Positions 8,683 to 16,957 of a DNA stretch of 64,000 nucleotides are shown here, piece by piece. This stretch comes from Sinorhizobium meliloti 4H41 (GTDB lineage: Bacteria; Pseudomonadota; Alphaproteobacteria; Rhizobiales; Rhizobiaceae). The notes below the pieces were generated by a model. The model was given only the letters and a program-made list of their open reading frames with translations. It ran no database searches and was not told the DNA's origin. Position numbers and translations under genes: made by a program. The stretch lies in contig NZ_AQWP01000015.1 in the NCBI RefSeq assembly GCF_000375585.1, forward strand, positions 62,001 to 126,000, given 5' to 3'. Every line of letters begins with the position of its first letter. Position 1 is the stretch's first letter.

Positions 8683-9666
8683 TCACCTCAACTGGTCCAG
8701 ATAGGCGGCGAGCTGCCGCAATTCGTCGTCGGTGAAGATTTCGTATGGCGGCATCAGATTTTCCGGCTTCACGTGCTGGCCGTCGCGGATCCAGCGGACG
8801 AAGGCGGCGACATCGTTCTCGAGCGTGGCAGCGGCAAGCGAGTGCCGGCTGCCCACATGCGTGAGATCGGGGCCGATCGTGCCCCGGGCATCCGTGCCGC
8901 GGACCCGGTGGCATGCGGCACAGCCGGAGGAGAGGAACAGCGCCTGCCCTGCGGCCTGATCCTGTTTCGCAGCCGCGGCGTCGCCGGCCTCACCTGCCAG
9001 CCAGGAGGAAAACTGATCTTCGGGCATGGCGATCACGTAAAAGGACATGAAGGCATGCGGCCCGCCGCAATATTCCGCACATTGGCCGCGACTGATGCCG
9101 GCCTTCGTCGCTTGAAGCGTCAGCGTGTTGGTATGGCCGGGGATCATGTCGAGCTTGCCGGCGAGCCGGGGCACCCAGAAGCTGTGAATAACGTCTGCCG
9201 ATGTCAGTTCCAATTCCACCGGCCGCCCGACAGGCAGCCTGATTTCGTTGGCGCTCTCGATGCGGCGACCGGCCTCGTCGACATAGGTCACCCGCCACCA
9301 CCAGCGCTCGCCCACGACCTCGATGCGCAATCCGCCCTGCGACCGGGCCGCAGTGGCGCCGGGCGCCATAAGATAGAAGCCGTAGCCCAGCAGGACGCTG
9401 AGAGCGAGGATCGGGAAAACGAGACCGCCACCGATGACCACCCTTTCGCCCGCAATGCGGGCACGCCAGCGCTCACCGCCGAAAAGCGCGACCGCCGTGA
9501 TCAGGCAGACCCCGACGAGAATGGCGGTAGAGAACAGGATCAGCAGCCAACTGAGCGTGCCGATGCGCTCGGCTTCCGCTCCGGAAGGATCGAGCGCGGA
9601 CTGCAGCCCGGCGCAGCCCTGCAGCGCGAGAGCGCTTGCCACCGCGAAACATCGGGCGAGCCTCAT
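8683..9666 (-). CDS. coxB: Cytochrome c oxidase subunit II with fused cytochrome c domain (lipoprotein)
   Basis: 327 residues. The signal peptide ends in a lipobox (ALQGC, Cys18); two membrane helices follow (about 38-62 and 77-100), then the CuA cupredoxin domain with His161, Cys196-x3-Cys200, His204 and Met207. A C-terminal cytochrome c domain carries CAACH at 249-253 with a probable axial Met305 in NLMPPY. This is the caa3 architecture, in which electrons pass from the fused cytochrome to CuA. The start overlaps the stop of the upstream three-heme cytochrome gene (ATGA), so the operon is tightly coupled. Confidence 0.95.
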   Translation of the reverse strand: MRLARCFAVASALALQGCAGLQSALDPSGAEAERIGTLSWLLILFSTAILVGVCLITAVALFGGERWRARIAGERVVIGGGLVFPILALSVLLGYGFYLMAPGATAARSQGGLRIEVVGERWWWRVTYVDEAGRRIESANEIRLPVGRPVELELTSADVIHSFWVPRLAGKLDMIPGHTNTLTLQATKAGISRGQCAEYCGGPHAFMSFYVIAMPEDQFSSWLAGEAGDAAAAKQDQAAGQALFLSSGCAACHRVRGTDARGTIGPDLTHVGSRHSLAAATLENDVAAFVRWIRDGQHVKPENLMPPYEIFTDDELRQLAAYLDQLR

Positions 9667-10787
9667 CGGTTCGCCTCCGTCATCGGCGCCGTGGCGCTTC
9701 CCGGAGGCAGCGAGCCCAGATAGGCGGCGACGTCTTCGATCTGCGCTTCGTCCAGTGCGCCGGCAACCGCCGTCATGATCCTCCCATAGGGGGTCCCGAT
9801 CCGCCCGCCGCGCCGCCAGAGCCGTATCTGCTCCTCTATATATTCGGCATGCTGGCCGGCGAGGACCGGAAACTGCTGCGATTGACGTCCGGAATGGCAG
9901 CTCAGGCAGGCCGGTACGCCCTGATGCGCGATGCCGAGCCTGGCTATGGCTTCGCCGCGCCTGAGTTGCTCAGGGTCAGGTGGCGCCGATTGATTTCCGG
10001 CGCTTGGCTGGAGCGCGGAGTAATGCGCTGCCAGCTCCCGCATGGCGTCCTCTGACAGAAGGTCGGCGACCGGTTCCATGGCACCGCTCGCGCGGGTCCC
10101 TTTCGCATACTCCTGGAGACTGCGCAGGAGATAGGCTTCGGGTAGCCCCGCGAGCCGCGGGACACGGTCGCCGTTCGTGCCTGTGCCTTCGCGTTCATGG
10201 CAGCGCCCGCAGGCGGTCAAGGCGCTGCCGCTCACGGATCCCTCATCTCTACTCGCCTGGCTGCGCGTGAGGCCTGCCAGGTCGGGATAATTGCCTGCCG
10301 TTGCGGGCAGGCTTGCGAGGAATGCCGTGACGACCCAGACTTCGTCGTCGCGCCGGGTATTCGGCCATGCCGGCATGCCGGTATATTTGAGGCCGTGCTT
10401 GACGATCCAGAAGATCTCCTCCGGCGGGCGGCGCTTGCCGATGTCCATCAGATCCGGAGGCGGGGGCAGCATGCCGCTGACGATCGGGTTTATCTCTTCG
10501 CCGGGGCGGTTGTGGCACGCTACGCACGCACCTTCGAAATGGGATGCCCCGAGTCGGATCATGCCATCGTCATCGAGCGGCGGAACTTCGATCGTAAAGC
10601 TTCGGTTAGTGATCGATCGTTCGCGGACCAGCGTCAGGATCCATGTCGTAATCCGCAGATGGTCCTTGGAGGCCGCGACGTTGTAGACGCCGGACCAGAC
10701 GAACACGACCCCCGCAGTCACGAGCAGCACGGCGCCGATCCCGACGATTTTAGCAACGGCCGTCCAGTGAAGGTTTCTCAGGTCCAC
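9663..10787 (-). CDS. Membrane-anchored three-heme cytochrome c
   Basis: 374 residues from the GTG at 10787, which overlaps the ctaG stop by 10 bases; longer readings of this frame run antisense to nothing real but coincide with ctaG and are not credible. One N-terminal membrane helix (about 10-33) anchors the protein. Three heme-attachment motifs are present: CVACH (88-92), CGRCH (193-197) and CLSCH (294-298). The layout is one single cytochrome domain followed by a cytochrome c4-like tandem. It probably carries electrons from the bc1 complex or a periplasmic dehydrogenase to the CoxII cytochrome domain. Confidence 0.88.
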   Translation of the reverse strand: MDLRNLHWTAVAKIVGIGAVLLVTAGVVFVWSGVYNVAASKDHLRITTWILTLVRERSITNRSFTIEVPPLDDDGMIRLGASHFEGACVACHNRPGEEINPIVSGMLPPPPDLMDIGKRRPPEEIFWIVKHGLKYTGMPAWPNTRRDDEVWVVTAFLASLPATAGNYPDLAGLTRSQASRDEGSVSGSALTACGRCHEREGTGTNGDRVPRLAGLPEAYLLRSLQEYAKGTRASGAMEPVADLLSEDAMRELAAHYSALQPSAGNQSAPPDPEQLRRGEAIARLGIAHQGVPACLSCHSGRQSQQFPVLAGQHAEYIEEQIRLWRRGGRIGTPYGRIMTAVAGALDEAQIEDVAAYLGSLPPGSATAPMTEANR

Positions 10788-11359
10788 GCTGCTGCACCCG
10801 TTCTGGATCCGGCCTCGTCTTCCGCCATCGTCAGAAGCCAGCGCGCGGCAATCACGATTCCTGCGAGAACATAGGTCACAGGACAGGCGACCAGCATGAT
10901 AAGCCCCGCGAGCTGCTGATCGGCCAAAGTTGCGTTCAGGGTTCCAGTCGCATGCGCCGTGTGGGATGCAGCGAAAGCGGGGTAGAGCGCTCGCGGCGCG
11001 AAGACGAAGAGTACGGCGAGGAGACAATAGAGCTTGCTGGTCATCAGAAGGGCAACGATCGGTTGCCAGGAACGCTTGCCATGAAGAAGCAGGACCGCCC
11101 GCCAGAACAGGAATGCGGTCAGGAACAGGCTGGCATTCATCAGCAAATGAACCGTGGGAAATTCCAGGGCCCGCTTGAGAAATGGCGGCGCATGCCAGGC
11201 CCAGAGGGCGGCGATCTGCACAAGTGTCGCAAGCGGCAGAACCCACCCGGCGATTTCCCGCCGCTGCGGCCGGCCCCACGTCATTGCGACGGCAGCCAGG
11301 GGCGCGGCGAGGTTCATCAGCAGGATGTGCACTGCCATATGCGTCGCCAACGGCCCCAT
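10778..11359 (-). CDS. ctaG: Cytochrome c oxidase assembly protein, CtaG (caa3) family
   Basis: 193 residues from the ATG at 11359, preceded by GGGGGAG and a further GGAGGA; an ATG at 11452 without a visible ribosome-binding site is the alternative. The protein is hydrophobic, with five to six helices and the family-typical N-terminal stretch THMAVHILLMNLAAPL. CtaG_caa3-type proteins are required for assembling the oxidase, probably in metal delivery. It is the first gene of the minus-strand oxidase operon. An EcfG-like promoter with a 17-base spacer lies at 11476-11501. Confidence 0.85.
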   Translation of the reverse strand: MGPLATHMAVHILLMNLAAPLAAVAMTWGRPQRREIAGWVLPLATLVQIAALWAWHAPPFLKRALEFPTVHLLMNASLFLTAFLFWRAVLLLHGKRSWQPIVALLMTSKLYCLLAVLFVFAPRALYPAFAASHTAHATGTLNATLADQQLAGLIMLVACPVTYVLAGIVIAARWLLTMAEDEAGSRTGAAAWT

Positions 11360-11475
11360 CACTCCCCCTAGTCCTCCGAGCGGTTGACCAAGACCGCGCC
11401 GGTCAGGTTTCAGAAAGGTCGCCGGCGCAGGCGGCCGGTCGAAACACGGCATCGAATTACTGTGTCGCAAGGCGA

Positions 11476-11501
11476 AACTGTTTGGGGTGCTTCATGGTTC
11501 C
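11476..11501 (-). promoter_or_regulatory. Possible EcfG/RpoE2-like promoter of the oxidase operon (17-base spacer)
   Basis: On the minus strand GGAAC is followed after 17 bases by AGTT. The -35 element is exact but the -10 core deviates from CGTT, so this is weaker than the N16 sites nearby. It lies about 117 bases upstream of the chosen ctaG start and back to back with the promoter of the divergent DUF2231 gene. Confidence 0.4.
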
Positions 11502-11558
11502 AATCCGCACCTCCTGTGGTTGCGGAGCCGGACGAACCGCCCGCCGCGAAGCGCTCAC

Positions 11559-11583
11559 GGAACAAATGGGCGGGGCCGAGGTT
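11559..11583 (+). promoter_or_regulatory. EcfG/RpoE2-like general stress promoter before DUF2231 gene
   Basis: GGAAC (11559-11563), exactly 16 bases, then GGTT (11580-11583). This matches the rhizobial EcfG consensus GGAAC-N16/17-cGTT. The start codon of the DUF2231 gene is 28 bases downstream, with a strong AGGAGG between. Confidence 0.7.
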
Positions 11584-11611
11584 TCAACGGACGACCGAAC
11601 AGGAGGGGCCG

Positions 11612-12064
11612 ATGAGTCTGAATTCCGCATCGACTGCCGCGACCGTCACCAACCCGGTCCATTCGTTGCTGGTGCCGTTTCCGGTCGTCTGCTTTACGCT
11701 CGCCCTTCTGACCGATATCGCCTTCTGGCAGACGGGACACATGATGTGGCAGAACTTCTCCGCCTGGCTGCTCTTTGCCGGAATCATCGCCGGCGTGATT
11801 GCTGGTGTGGCCGGTGTGTTGGAGTTCCTGTTTCGAAGGGAGCGGCATAGGCAAGGGGCGGTTTGGCTCCATGTAATCGGCTACGTCCTCGTCTTCGGTC
11901 TCGCCTTCGTCAACAACCTCGTCCATGCCGCCGATGGCTGGACGGCTGTGGTACCCTACGGGTTGATCCTCTCCGCGGCGACGGTGCTTCTGACGATCCT
12001 CCTCGCTTTGCTTGGTCGCGCCACCCTCTATCGCAGGCAATCCGGAGTGAGCGATTATGAATAG
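11612..12064 (+). CDS. DUF2231-family membrane protein
   Basis: 150 residues, start fixed by AGGAGGGG eight bases ahead of the ATG. Four hydrophobic segments, with the family-typical N-terminal motif NPVHSLLVPFPVVCFTLALL. Function unknown; DUF2231 proteins are often found beside stress and redox genes. The stop overlaps the start of the sorbosone-dehydrogenase-like lipoprotein gene by 8 bases, so the pair forms an operon behind an EcfG-like promoter. A paralogue lies at 16344-16862, also next to a BrkB gene. Confidence 0.88.
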   Translation: MSLNSASTAATVTNPVHSLLVPFPVVCFTLALLTDIAFWQTGHMMWQNFSAWLLFAGIIAGVIAGVAGVLEFLFRRERHRQGAVWLHVIGYVLVFGLAFVNNLVHAADGWTAVVPYGLILSAATVLLTILLALLGRATLYRRQSGVSDYE

Positions 12065-13610
12065 CTCTGCCTTCTTCCGTGCAAGATTCCTCGTCGGAAC
12101 CGGCGTTCTCCTGCTGGCGCTCGGAGGCTGCGGCGATGACGGCTCGGATTTCGACGTTTCGCAGCAGATCGGCCCCGATCCGGTCTTGCCGGAGCCGACA
12201 TCGGAACTCATGCCGGACATGAAAATCGCCGAGGTCGTCGGCTGGCAGGACGGCACGGCACCGAGCGTTCCCGACAATCTCGTCATCGCCGCCTACGCGA
12301 AGGACCTTGCCAATCCGAGGACCGTCCATACGCTGCCGAACGGCGACGTTCTCGTCGTTCAATCGCGCGAACCCTCGGGCAAGCCGATAGAGCGGCCGAA
12401 GGACATGATCCGGGGTTGGATCATGTCCATGGCCCACGGCGGTGGTGCCGGCCCACAAAAGGAAAGCAATCTGATCACGCTGCTCCGCGATACCGATCGC
12501 GACGGAACGGTGGACGAGCGCCACGACCTGCTGACGGGGCTCAATTCTCCTTTCGGAGTGGCCTGGCACGAGGGAACGCTTTACGTGGCTGCGGCCGATG
12601 CGATCCTCGCCTATCCCTATCAGCTCGGGCAGACGGAAATCACCGGCGAGCCGCGGGTTCTAACACCGCTTCCGGGTGGCCCGATCAACCATCACTGGAC
12701 CAAGGATCTGGCCCTCAGCCCCGACGGGCGCTACCTCTATGCCTCCGTCGGTTCCAACTCGAACGTGGCCGAGCGCGGGCTCGAGGCCGAAAAGGGCCGC
12801 GCTGCGATCTGGCAGGTAGATCGAGAAACGGGTGCGGCCCGCGTCTTCGCGTCCGGCCTTCGCAACCCGAACGGATTGATCTTCCATCCGGAGACCGGCG
12901 TGCTCTGGACGGTCGTCAACGAGCGTGACGAGCTGGGGCCGAATCTGGTGCCGGACTACATGACCTCGGTGCAGGAAGGCGCTTTCTACGGCTGGCCATG
13001 GAGCTATTACGGCGCCCATGTGGACGAGCGGGTCCATCCGCCGCGGCCCGACATGGTCGAGAAAGCGATCCCGCCGGACTATGCTCTTTCCAGCCACGTC
13101 GCCGCCCTGGGCCTGGTCTTCTCCAACGGCTCCGCCCTGCCGGAGCCCTTCGCCAACGGCGCCTTCATAGGCGAGCACGGGAGCTGGAACCGCAGCAGCT
13201 TCAATGGCTACAAGGTCGTCTATGTCCCCTTCGAAAACGGCCGGCCGGCCGGGAAGGCTCAGGACGTCGTGACCGGCTTCATCGAAGGCGATCAGGCACG
13301 CGGTCGTCCGGTCGGCGTTGCGATCGACGGGACCGGGGCGCTGCTCGTTGCCGACGACGCCGGCAACACCGTCTGGCGCGTCGCCGGAGCCGACGGCAGG
13401 GTCACGCCGAGCCCGGTCGGTACGGACGGACAGAGGGATAGCGCGGTCACCAGCGAAGCCAGCCCGCCGGCGGGTGAGACAGGAGGAACAACCGGACGGG
13501 CCGCTCCTCCCGCAACCGGTGCCACGCCTCCGGAGCCGCCGCAGACCGATGTCGCGCCGGCTACTCTGCCGAGAGCTACGGAACAGGAATCACCGGAGCC
13601 GCAGCAATAA
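12057..13610 (+). CDS. Sorbosone dehydrogenase-like beta-propeller lipoprotein (PQQ-type)
   Basis: 517 residues. The signal peptide ends in the lipobox LALGGC at about residue 24, predicting a lipoprotein facing the periplasm. The central part (about 70-440) is a six-bladed propeller of the L-sorbosone/soluble glucose dehydrogenase family; typical motifs are LRDTDRDGTVDERHDLL, GLNSPFGVAW, SGLRNPNGLIFHP and GEHGSWNRS. The C-terminal 75 residues are rich in Pro, Ala, Thr and Glu and look disordered. Family members oxidise sugars or aldoses with PQQ and pass electrons to the respiratory chain; the actual substrate is unknown. It converges on a BrkB gene with an 8-base gap. Confidence 0.85.
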   Translation: MNSSAFFRARFLVGTGVLLLALGGCGDDGSDFDVSQQIGPDPVLPEPTSELMPDMKIAEVVGWQDGTAPSVPDNLVIAAYAKDLANPRTVHTLPNGDVLVVQSREPSGKPIERPKDMIRGWIMSMAHGGGAGPQKESNLITLLRDTDRDGTVDERHDLLTGLNSPFGVAWHEGTLYVAAADAILAYPYQLGQTEITGEPRVLTPLPGGPINHHWTKDLALSPDGRYLYASVGSNSNVAERGLEAEKGRAAIWQVDRETGAARVFASGLRNPNGLIFHPETGVLWTVVNERDELGPNLVPDYMTSVQEGAFYGWPWSYYGAHVDERVHPPRPDMVEKAIPPDYALSSHVAALGLVFSNGSALPEPFANGAFIGEHGSWNRSSFNGYKVVYVPFENGRPAGKAQDVVTGFIEGDQARGRPVGVAIDGTGALLVADDAGNTVWRVAGADGRVTPSPVGTDGQRDSAVTSEASPPAGETGGTTGRAAPPATGATPPEPPQTDVAPATLPRATEQESPEPQQ

Positions 13611-13618
13611 TTTCCGAT

Positions 13619-14605
13619 CTAATCCTCGGCGTCGCCCACCGTATCGGCGACATAGGCATCGCGCTTTCCGAGCTCCTTGGGCCGCCCTGTCGTTGAATCT
13701 TTCGCCGTCTGATGTTCCAGCTCGGCATTGAGTTCAGCACCGATGATCACGATCATGGTGGATATCCAGATCCAGAGCATGAAGCCTATCAGCGTGCCGA
13801 GAGCGCCGTAGGTGGCATTGTAGTTCGCAAAATTGTCGATGTAATAAGAGAACGCCAGGGACGCGACGAGCCAGCAGATCGTGCTCAGGGCCGCACCCCA
13901 GGTAAGCCACCTGAGTTTGGCCGGCTCCCGGCACGGACCGTAGCGATAGATCAGGGTGATGCCCGCCGCTACGAGCAACAGCATCACGGGCCAGCGCACG
14001 AACCTGACGAGACCTTCCAGTTCCAGGTGGAGAAAGGCCAGCACTGCCGGCAATATGGCGATGGCCGCGATGAGGACGGCCGTCAGGATCAAACCGGCCA
14101 GCGTGAAGCCGATGCTTAACAGTGCCAGCCGGACGAAGCCGCGCTTTTCCGTCTCGTCATAGGCGATATTCATGGCTTCGAAAAGGGCGCCCACGCCGTT
14201 GCGCGCGCTCCAGAGAGCGAAGAGCAACCCGCCTATGAAGCCGAGGCTCAGGCTGGACGTGTTCTGGGAGGTCAGGGTTTCCAGTTGATCGGTCATCATT
14301 TGAAGCGACTGCGCCGGGAGCACGGTGGCGAGCATTGTAGCCTGCTCGGCGATCGCGGCCGGATCGGAAACGAGACCGTAGATGGAGACGAGCGAGCCGA
14401 GCGCTGGAAATATGGAGAGGAGCACGTAAAAGGTGACGCCGGCGGCAACGAGCGAAATCCGGTCCTCGCTGATCTGTGAAACCACCCGCCAGAAGACGTC
14501 ACGCAGACCCCTCGCCGGGATTTCGCCCGGGCTGTCGGCCGTGCGTCCCCTGCCCTCCTCTTGAGCCTTCTCGTCAGTTCCCCTCTTTGCATCACCGGAT
14601 TTCAT
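13619..14605 (-). CDS. YihY/BrkB-family membrane protein (paralogue 1)
   Basis: 328 residues. After a charged N-terminal tail, DVFWRVVSQISEDRISLVAAGVTFYVLLSIFPAL and several further hydrophobic helices match the YihY/virulence factor BrkB family, followed by a charged C-terminal tail. Function unsettled; proposed roles are in envelope integrity or transport. It is clearly related to 16958-17950, including the C-terminal motif AELNAELEHQTAKDSTTG versus the near-identical end of the paralogue. An EcfG-like promoter at 14686-14710 precedes it, consistent with stress-induced expression. Confidence 0.9.
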   Translation of the reverse strand: MKSGDAKRGTDEKAQEEGRGRTADSPGEIPARGLRDVFWRVVSQISEDRISLVAAGVTFYVLLSIFPALGSLVSIYGLVSDPAAIAEQATMLATVLPAQSLQMMTDQLETLTSQNTSSLSLGFIGGLLFALWSARNGVGALFEAMNIAYDETEKRGFVRLALLSIGFTLAGLILTAVLIAAIAILPAVLAFLHLELEGLVRFVRWPVMLLLVAAGITLIYRYGPCREPAKLRWLTWGAALSTICWLVASLAFSYYIDNFANYNATYGALGTLIGFMLWIWISTMIVIIGAELNAELEHQTAKDSTTGRPKELGKRDAYVADTVGDAED

Positions 14606-14685
14606 CTGCTCTTCCTCACGGGTTCGAAAGTCCGCCGTGCCGCTGATCGGGCTTGCCGATGGCGGGCGAACGCGGGTGGCATTCG

Positions 14686-14710
14686 AACACGCCAGGCGAT
14701 GGCTTGTTCC
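14686..14710 (-). promoter_or_regulatory. EcfG/RpoE2-like promoter of BrkB paralogue 1
   Basis: Reading the minus strand: GGAAC (14710-14706), 16 bases, TGTT (14689-14686). About 80 bases upstream of the BrkB start. Confidence 0.65.
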
Positions 14711-14823
14711 TTGCGATCTCCCCTATTCGGACGCGAAGCCCTTACTGAACGGCGCGACTTATTTTCTCATAAGAAGTGCTCCATGCTCTCGTGGCGCGTT
14801 TTCGGATTTGAAAGAACTGAATC

Positions 14824-15093
14824 ATGAAACCTGCGACGCTGCGCCTGACCGCCATATTTTTGTCTGCGGCGACTCCGTTTCTTCCGGCAGTCGCGGGGAA
14901 TGTGCAGCACGAAAAGGGAGACGTTCGAAGTCAAAGCCTGGCCATGAAGAATTTCGTAGATGCCAATCCCGACTGCCTCGAGTTCAATGATCAATGCTCT
15001 CTATGTTCGTTGATCGACGGAGCGGTCGAGTGCTCCTCGCCCAAGATCGCATGTATCAAGGGGGAGTACCGTTGCACGATGAGATCGAAATAA
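14824..15093 (+). CDS. Small secreted cysteine-rich protein of unknown function
   Basis: 89 residues. A signal peptide (KPATLRLTAIFLSAATPFLPAVAG) is followed by a short mature region with five cysteines, CLEFNDQCSLCSLIDG and then two more pairs around CSSPKIACIKGEYRC, so disulfide bonding in the periplasm or outside is likely. No family recognised. The ribosome-binding site is weak (GAAAGAACTG), and the gene stands alone between a divergent BrkB gene and a convergent DUF421 gene. Coding status rests on the signal peptide and cysteine spacing. Confidence 0.55.
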   Translation: MKPATLRLTAIFLSAATPFLPAVAGNVQHEKGDVRSQSLAMKNFVDANPDCLEFNDQCSLCSLIDGAVECSSPKIACIKGEYRCTMRSK

Positions 15094-15147
15094 AGTGGCA
15101 CCCTAAATTGGCGGACGAACCGGGGTTTCCAGCTTGGCACCACCTTT

Positions 15148-15588
15148 TCATCTCGGAATGATGCTTATTCCCCCGTCCGCCTCGAGAACAGCGAATTTGA
15201 TCTGGTCGAGGCGAGCCAGACCCTGCTGCTCCCGGGCCGCCACCAGTATGTCCTCGATGTTGACCCGGGCTCTTCTCACGGCGCGCTCGTCGACCTTCCC
15301 GTCGGCGATAAGCACCGTCGGCGTGCCGTCGAGGAACAGAGCGATCTTCGGCGACCATTGCTTGACGTAGGAGAGAACGATATCGACGCCGAAAAGCGTC
15401 AGGATGAGCAATGTTGCGTTGACGATGGAGAAGTCGTCGCCGAGCAGCGCCTGCTGAGTGGTCTCGGCGATGATGAGCAGCAGCACGAAGTCGAAGGTGG
15501 TCATCTGTGCAACCGTGCGCCGGCCGGAAAGCCGGAGCGCGGCGAGGAGTATAAAATAGATCGTAATACCGCGAACGACGGAGTCCAT
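15148..15588 (-). CDS. DUF421 (YetF-like) membrane protein
   Basis: 146 residues. Three N-terminal membrane helices containing LRLSGRRTVAQMTTFDFVLLL, then a cytoplasmic domain with the family motif EQQGLARLDQIKFAVLEADG and IALFLDGTPTVLI. The family is of unknown function, sometimes linked to stress and spore biology. It is the second gene of a two-gene minus-strand operon, 10 bases after the preceding membrane protein gene. A short version of the family: Bacillus YetF has a longer C-terminal region. Confidence 0.88.
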   Translation of the reverse strand: MDSVVRGITIYFILLAALRLSGRRTVAQMTTFDFVLLLIIAETTQQALLGDDFSIVNATLLILTLFGVDIVLSYVKQWSPKIALFLDGTPTVLIADGKVDERAVRRARVNIEDILVAAREQQGLARLDQIKFAVLEADGGISIIPR

Positions 15589-15598
15589 GACGTATCTC

Positions 15599-16099
15599 CT
15601 AGGGCCAGACGATCGTCCGCACCTCCTTTACCGGCTCGTCATCGATACTTGCCCGGTAGGAAACGACGCCCGGAGTTTGGGCACGGAGGTGCAGAGTCAG
15701 CACGAGGGGCTGCCGCGAAGCGGACCGGAAGCGGTATACCAGCCCTTCATCGCCTGCTTCAGCGGAGACCGGTGGCGGATCCATATCCTCCACCTGAAAG
15801 CTTTTGAAGAATTCGGGCGACAAGGTCAGGCGACGTTCGTTCTCGCCGCCGGCCAATGACGCGTTGAGCGTCTCGGAAGCCTCCCAGCGGCTGAAACGGG
15901 GCACATCGACGGCGCCGCCGGCGAACGTCACGGTCTGTCTCTGAAGCCAGCCCCTTGAGCCGGTAACGCCCAGGACGGCGGCAAGCAGCATCAGGCCAAA
16001 AACGATCCATGCAGCGCGCTCTACTTTCCAGAAAAACTCCTGGAACGTGCGATGCTCTTCGATCTGCAATCCGTCCGGTCGAACTGGTGGTTGATCCAA
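15599..16099 (-). CDS. Single-pass membrane protein of unknown function, co-transcribed with DUF421
   Basis: 166 residues. One membrane helix (around 28-48) follows a polar N terminus; the remaining ~115 residues are an extracytoplasmic domain with beta-rich character (for example RRLTLSPEFFKSFQVEDMDPPP). No conserved family recognised. It lies 10 bases upstream of the DUF421 gene, so the two products probably work together at the membrane. Weakly matching EcfG-type elements (GGAAC, 19 bases, TT) lie at 16129-16154. Confidence 0.75.
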   Translation of the reverse strand: MDQPPVRPDGLQIEEHRTFQEFFWKVERAAWIVFGLMLLAAVLGVTGSRGWLQRQTVTFAGGAVDVPRFSRWEASETLNASLAGGENERRLTLSPEFFKSFQVEDMDPPPVSAEAGDEGLVYRFRSASRQPLVLTLHLRAQTPGVVSYRASIDDEPVKEVRTIVWP

Positions 16100-16128
16100 A
16101 GCTTAGACCTCGCCCTTGAGCTTTGTAG

Positions 16129-16154
16129 AATGGCTGAACGGGCGGAAATGTTCC
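16129..16154 (-). promoter_or_regulatory. Weak EcfG-like promoter candidate before the DUF421 operon
   Basis: Minus strand GGAAC followed by TT after 19 bases; the -10 core is poor (CATT). Listed because it sits in the right place, 30-55 bases upstream of the operon. Confidence 0.3.
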
Positions 16155-16343
16155 GTGAACCAACCCTCTACGACGGCCCGCTTCCTCGCCTCGGCGTCCG
16201 CCGCCAGAACTCAAGCAGTGTCCGCGCAGAAGGCAGCAGTCGAACGGGCGGCCTGGAATGCAGTTCTCCTGCGACCGAAGCGAATAGAAGGATACGGGCG
16301 GCAACCGGAAATCGGCTGGTTGCCGCCGCGGACGACAGGGCCT

Positions 16344-16862
16344 TTAGATGTGCTTCGTCCCGTGCCTGGTGATGGATGGCGTGGCAGCGTCGTCCTCCGC
16401 CTCCGGATCCATGCCGACCCGATGATGATAGACGAGCTCCCCGCCTTTCCAGCCGGTGTAGAGAAGCAGCAGGACGGTGGCGAGAGATAGCAGAAGGCCC
16501 CAGGGCCACACGGCCTGGACGGAACCGTTCTCGTAGCGCAGCCAAAAACTGGCGACCGCGAGTAGTACGACGACAACGTTTCCGATCATGTGCCTCCAGG
16601 CATCGTCGATCGCCCGAATAAGGGCATTTCCGAGGAAATCGGTCAGTCCGGCGAGAGCGGCCAGGGCTGCCATCACGATGGCTGCACCCAGCGACCACAT
16701 AGATACGTCTGCCCAGAATGAATTTCCGTTCGCGAGATACACGATGTCACATATGAACGTTGCGACAAGAAGCGCGATTGGAAAGGGAACGAGCATCGGA
16801 TGGATCGGATGCCCGCCGATTTTCGCGCTGGCCGCCAGACCCAAGAGGCCACGATCTGCCAT
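16344..16862 (-). CDS. DUF2231-family membrane protein (paralogue 2)
   Basis: 172 residues. The N-terminal motif IGGHPIHPMLVPFPIALLVATF is the DUF2231 signature; four hydrophobic segments follow, ending in a polar tail. Related to the product of 11612-12064. It sits beside the second BrkB gene, reproducing the DUF2231/BrkB pairing seen at 11.6-14.6 kb. A GGAAC-N19-TT sequence at 16902-16927 on the minus strand is a possible but weak EcfG-type promoter. Function unknown. Confidence 0.87.
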   Translation of the reverse strand: MADRGLLGLAASAKIGGHPIHPMLVPFPIALLVATFICDIVYLANGNSFWADVSMWSLGAAIVMAALAALAGLTDFLGNALIRAIDDAWRHMIGNVVVVLLAVASFWLRYENGSVQAVWPWGLLLSLATVLLLLYTGWKGGELVYHHRVGMDPEAEDDAATPSITRHGTKHI

Positions 16863-16901
16863 GGCATAATCCTCCAGCACCGCAAGTCCCGGTGATCCTG
16901 A

Positions 16902-16927
16902 AATGCATAAGAAGCGGCGATTGTTCC
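16902..16927 (-). promoter_or_regulatory. Weak EcfG-like promoter candidate before DUF2231 paralogue 2
   Basis: Minus strand GGAAC, 19 bases, TT. Exact -35 element but poor -10 core. Confidence 0.3.
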
Positions 16928-16957
16928 GCGATGCGAACCGGCGCATGCCGCGGCTGA

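Noticed and set aside
10788..11279. N-terminal extension of the three-heme cytochrome gene
   Set aside because: The extra 164 residues overlap ctaG in another frame and have no membrane or domain features.
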